From Sellimonas sp963559135 (lineage in GTDB: Bacteria; Bacillota; Clostridia; Lachnospirales; Lachnospiraceae): a stretch of 63,160 bases of DNA. Under the pieces are notes generated by a model. The model did not search any database, was not told the DNA's origin, and saw only the letters and a list, made by a program, of their open reading frames with translations. Made by a program: the position numbers and the translations under genes. The stretch covers positions 1 to 63,160 of the forward strand of contig CAUWJP010000016.1 of NCBI GenBank assembly GCA_963559135.1, in the 5' to 3' direction. Below, in pieces: positions 60,419-63,160 of the stretch; position 1 is the stretch's first letter, and every line of letters begins with the position of its first letter.

Positions 60419-60744
60419 AAAGATCTATCCTTCCCATAAATTATCTTGCTCAAAATAAAAGCTGCTTGTGACATTTATGTTACAAAAAATGTGGCATAAA
60501 GAAATATATAATCTTTAAACCACAATGTTTTTTAACTTACAATCTTCCAGTTACTTGCCTTACAAATTGTCAATTTATGCTGGACATCTGTGTGGTTTTG
60601 GCCTGATTAGTAACAAACTTTACAATTGCATTAACTATTACAGCCAACCATTGCATCTTAAATCTAAAGCTATAGCAAAGAATACTAATGTCTAAAATTA
60701 CATCCAGGTAACCAACCCCAGATTCTGACATTCCATATGTATAC
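60419..60744. other. Gene-free spacer, 326 bases
   Basis: A/T-rich. I see no supported ORF, terminator stem or repeat; it probably holds the promoter of the metallophosphoesterase. Confidence 0.5.
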
Positions 60745-62229
60745 TCACTCTACACTAATTCCAGCATATGCCCATGTCTCTCCGTTATCCTTTGACTCAA
60801 AGCGAATTCCCTGGATTTCCCCAGCTCCTGTTAAAAGCTTTATAGTCAGGATATCCTCTTTCTTTTTCGGCATCTCACAGTATTTATAATTTTCTATGGT
60901 AAAGTTAAGTTCTTTTGCCAAAGGCGGTAGCTCTGTCACAGTCTCCAAAGGTAGCTGAAGTTCCGTAAAGGTTGTACCTCCATCCCTGGTGACATAAAGG
61001 CTGGAATGGGACTGGGAAGCTCCTGTCAGCCCTGCAAACCCGAAATTTTTATCAAAGAATTCCAACCCCTCTGTTACCCCAAGATTTCCGCCAAAGGGAT
61101 TCTGGTTTGCCATTTCCCATGTGTCACCGCCATCCGCAGTTTTTTCCAACTGGTAAAATCTGCTTCCCGCCGCCGCATCAGCCACCACCAGACGCCATCC
61201 TATCTTATCATCTAAAAAGAAATACATACTGCCGTCTGTCTGATCTACTGTCCAGCTTTCCACATCTTTTACCTCATCCATCTGTTCTTTATCTAACACT
61301 TCCTGGCTGATATATTCTGGTTCCATCATATAGCGAACAGGAGTGATATCTTTCACAGCTGGCATGTGAAGAGAAACCTCAAATCCCACAATTTCTCCGC
61401 CATTGAAAAGTTGTGTAAAATTTTCACTTCCTTGATCAACACCATCTCCGTCTGCATCACCGGGAAGATAACGCAGCCCGTCCATCACTCCGAAAGACCG
61501 GCGCCCATAATATACAAGTTCATAGGTCTCATTTTCCAAAATTGAAGACCACATTTTCACCTGATTTTCGCTGTCTGCTTTCTCCAATATCCGGAGCATT
61601 GGCTCAAAACGCATATCGGCATTATAATCGGCATTGGCTTCTCCGTTCACCCAAACAATAATCTTCTCATTTATCTTTCTGTCATAAGTAATCAGATATG
61701 TCTTTTCTGTTCCTTTTTTATTTTTTCCGTAAAGAAAGGTATCTAAGGTCTGAACTTTCCCAGTCTCATTAAAGGACATCTTAAATCCATTTACCACATA
61801 AAGATTTTTCGGCATCTCAAGCTTTTCCTCTAAATCCGTCAGAATTCCTTCGATACCATCTTCAAAGAAGTTATCGTGGACAAAATCTACTTCCCTTTTC
61901 TTCCATAATTCATCAAGCTTCCATGACAAATGCCCGTTGTACGGAATTGCTGAATAAATGATACGCCCGCCAAAATAGATTGTACCAAGCAACGCAAGAA
62001 AAATCTCTATTCGTAAAAGAACTTTATTCTCGAGCTAAGATGTTTGCTGCATCTTTTTCCTTGCAATCATCCATAGTACAGAACTAAGCAAAATTCCAGA
62101 CAGACTAATCAGCAAAATCAGCAAATGCCTTCTCAGCCCACCATACTGACATACATACCATGCCTGATATAAAAACAGCAGGTAAAAACAAAGACTGGTT
62201 TTCCCACATAATTTATAAATATTCTTCAT
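60745..62229 (-). pseudogene. BNR-repeat protein interrupted by an in-frame TAG
   Basis: The segment from the ATG at 62229 (64 codons, two membrane helices, GAGGGG before the start) stops at TAG 62035-62037. The same frame continues for ~430 codons: another membrane helix (LLRIEIFLALLGTIYF), then an extracellular region with BNR/sialidase-type blades (TADGGDTWEMAN, TRDGGTTFTEL, SKDNGETWAYAG) and DADGDGVD. No good start exists after the stop. If TAG replaced a sense codon such as TGG, the product would be one ~494-residue membrane-anchored protein. Function unknown. Confidence 0.7.
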
Positions 62230-62423
62230 ACACCCCTCGATTCTTTCATTTTTGTCTCTTCTAACATGATGTGTCAGTCATATTTTGGCAACTTTATCAT
62301 ATTCCAAAGATAACATGTAACTGTAATCATTTGAGATATGTCCATCCATAAATCCAATAAATGGATTTATGAATTGGAAAAGGGATTCTTATTTGATCCC
62401 TAACATTTATTTCAATCTAATAA

Positions 62424-62957
62424 TTACTCTAAATTGATATTAATGTGATTTTTATTTTTTATAAATGTAATAAATTGCTCCTCTGTACCAAAACTAAATT
62501 CATCGCCATTAATTACAAGCCCTTTATTACCATATCCTAACCAACAAAGATTCTTTTTGATATTACAACAGGTTATATTCTTCCATTCAATAATGGTTCT
62601 ATCGTACTTTCTTATAATTTCCAGCTTATCGTCATAAAAGTTATAAGTTACTTTCTCTTTATACCTTTTATAAGAATAATTTGAATCTAATTTTAAAAAT
62701 ATTTTCTTAGTATAACTTATTGTCCAATAATATAAAAATATAAAAGTTATTGCAATAAGCGGAATACTATAGATCCATTTGTCTGATCCAATCAAAGTAC
62801 AAACTACAATTCCAATAAATACTTCAATGATTATAAAGTGACGACTCAGATCAGCCAATTCCCTTTTTCCATTTTTATTTTCATATTTTAAATTTTGATA
62901 ATAATATTCTATCACCGCCTCATCATACAATGTATGATTTTGTAAAATGACATCCAT
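62424..62957 (-). CDS. YcxB-like membrane protein
   Basis: 177 residues. Two membrane helices (~43-82), then a C-terminal domain with YNFYDDKLEIIRKYDRTIIEW, typical of YcxB-like proteins. GGAAG lies 10 bases upstream. It starts one base before the stop of the preceding fragment, so the two were probably co-translated. Function unknown; often found with antimicrobial-export or immunity genes. Confidence 0.65.
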   Translation of the reverse strand: MDVILQNHTLYDEAVIEYYYQNLKYENKNGKRELADLSRHFIIIEVFIGIVVCTLIGSDKWIYSIPLIAITFIFLYYWTISYTKKIFLKLDSNYSYKRYKEKVTYNFYDDKLEIIRKYDRTIIEWKNITCCNIKKNLCWLGYGNKGLVINGDEFSFGTEEQFITFIKNKNHININLE

Positions 62958-62958
62958 T

Positions 62959-63126
62959 TTAATTTCTTCCTTTCCATACTCTACTCCAATCTTCTCCAGC
63001 TAATGTGTTTAATTTAATAAATCTTTTAAAGTCTTCTATATCTCCGATAACAAAATTTTCTTTTCTTATAAAAATAAGTTGATTAATAACGCGAATCCAG
63101 CAATACTCTGTAAGCGCAAAATATTG
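62959..63126 (-). pseudogene. C-terminal fragment of a second YcxB-like protein
   Basis: The frame is open for 55 codons to a TAA at 62959-62961, with no start codon, and is closed upstream by a TAG near 63127. Its end (LIFIRKENFVIGDIEDFKRF) resembles the C-terminal strand-helix of YcxB-like proteins. Truncation or a frameshift just before the window edge is likely. Confidence 0.4.
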
Positions 63127-63160
63127 CTACGCTGCCCATGAATCACGCTTGCACCAAAAT

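Noticed and set aside
1..63160. CRISPR arrays, tRNA or rRNA genes
   Set aside because: No regular repeat-spacer pattern, cloverleaf or rRNA-like sequence was seen on either strand.

Overview
The window reads as a chromosome segment of a Gram-positive anaerobe of the Clostridia, most probably a Lachnospiraceae. The grounds are the gene repertoire (dlt operon, complete F-type ATP synthase, DUF969/DUF979 oxoproline transporter genes, TIGR03905-type TSCPD protein, DUF6147, DUF5702 and DUF6382 proteins, a cysteine-less PurF paralogue), strong Shine-Dalgarno sequences and A/T-rich Gram-positive promoters. No rRNA, tRNA or CRISPR array was seen.

Core half (about 1-39.7 kb). A TPR protein with an acidic repeat tail runs off the left edge. 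It is followed by a 1.1 kb gap holding a promoter/terminator pair without an ORF, a PurF paralogue, an aconitase-family hydratase and a CdaR/PucR-type regulator. Next come dltABCD (+) with a small dltX overlapping the end of dltD; a leftward peptide/pyroglutamate cluster (M14 peptidase, DUF969, DUF979, aminopeptidase, pcp); the leftward atpBEFHAGDC operon; an ABC exporter; pgi; mtnN; a TSCPD protein; and a candidate structured RNA. Then follow a DUF6147 secreted protein, a DUF4367-like protein, murG, a sigma factor, a HIT protein, an orphan histidine kinase and the distal part of a tad-type pilus locus.

Accessory half (about 39.7-63.2 kb). The tad locus stops abruptly. Only the C-terminal half of a Flp1-type pilin remains, joined to a Tn554-like module of three consecutive tyrosine recombinases followed by four tandem TnpC-like coiled-coil proteins. 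Upstream of the recombinases lie a DinG/XPD-type helicase, a hairpin-rich non-coding stretch, a small sigma-like protein and Xre regulators with repeat operators.

Beyond these is a low-GC beta-lactam response island. A MecA/PBP2a-type transpeptidase and two paralogous lipoproteins (DUF6070-like) are transcribed leftward. BlaI/MecI, BlaR1/MecR1 and a class D beta-lactamase are transcribed rightward. Two consensus promoters, each with a TTAC-N4-GTAA dyad at or next to its -10 or start point, lie between the two arms, so one repressor probably controls both. The window ends with a metallophosphoesterase, a BNR-repeat protein gene split by an in-frame TAG, and YcxB-like genes.

The most interesting feature is this mec-like regulon with co-transcribed lipoproteins of unknown function, next to a recombinase module that has interrupted a pilus locus.
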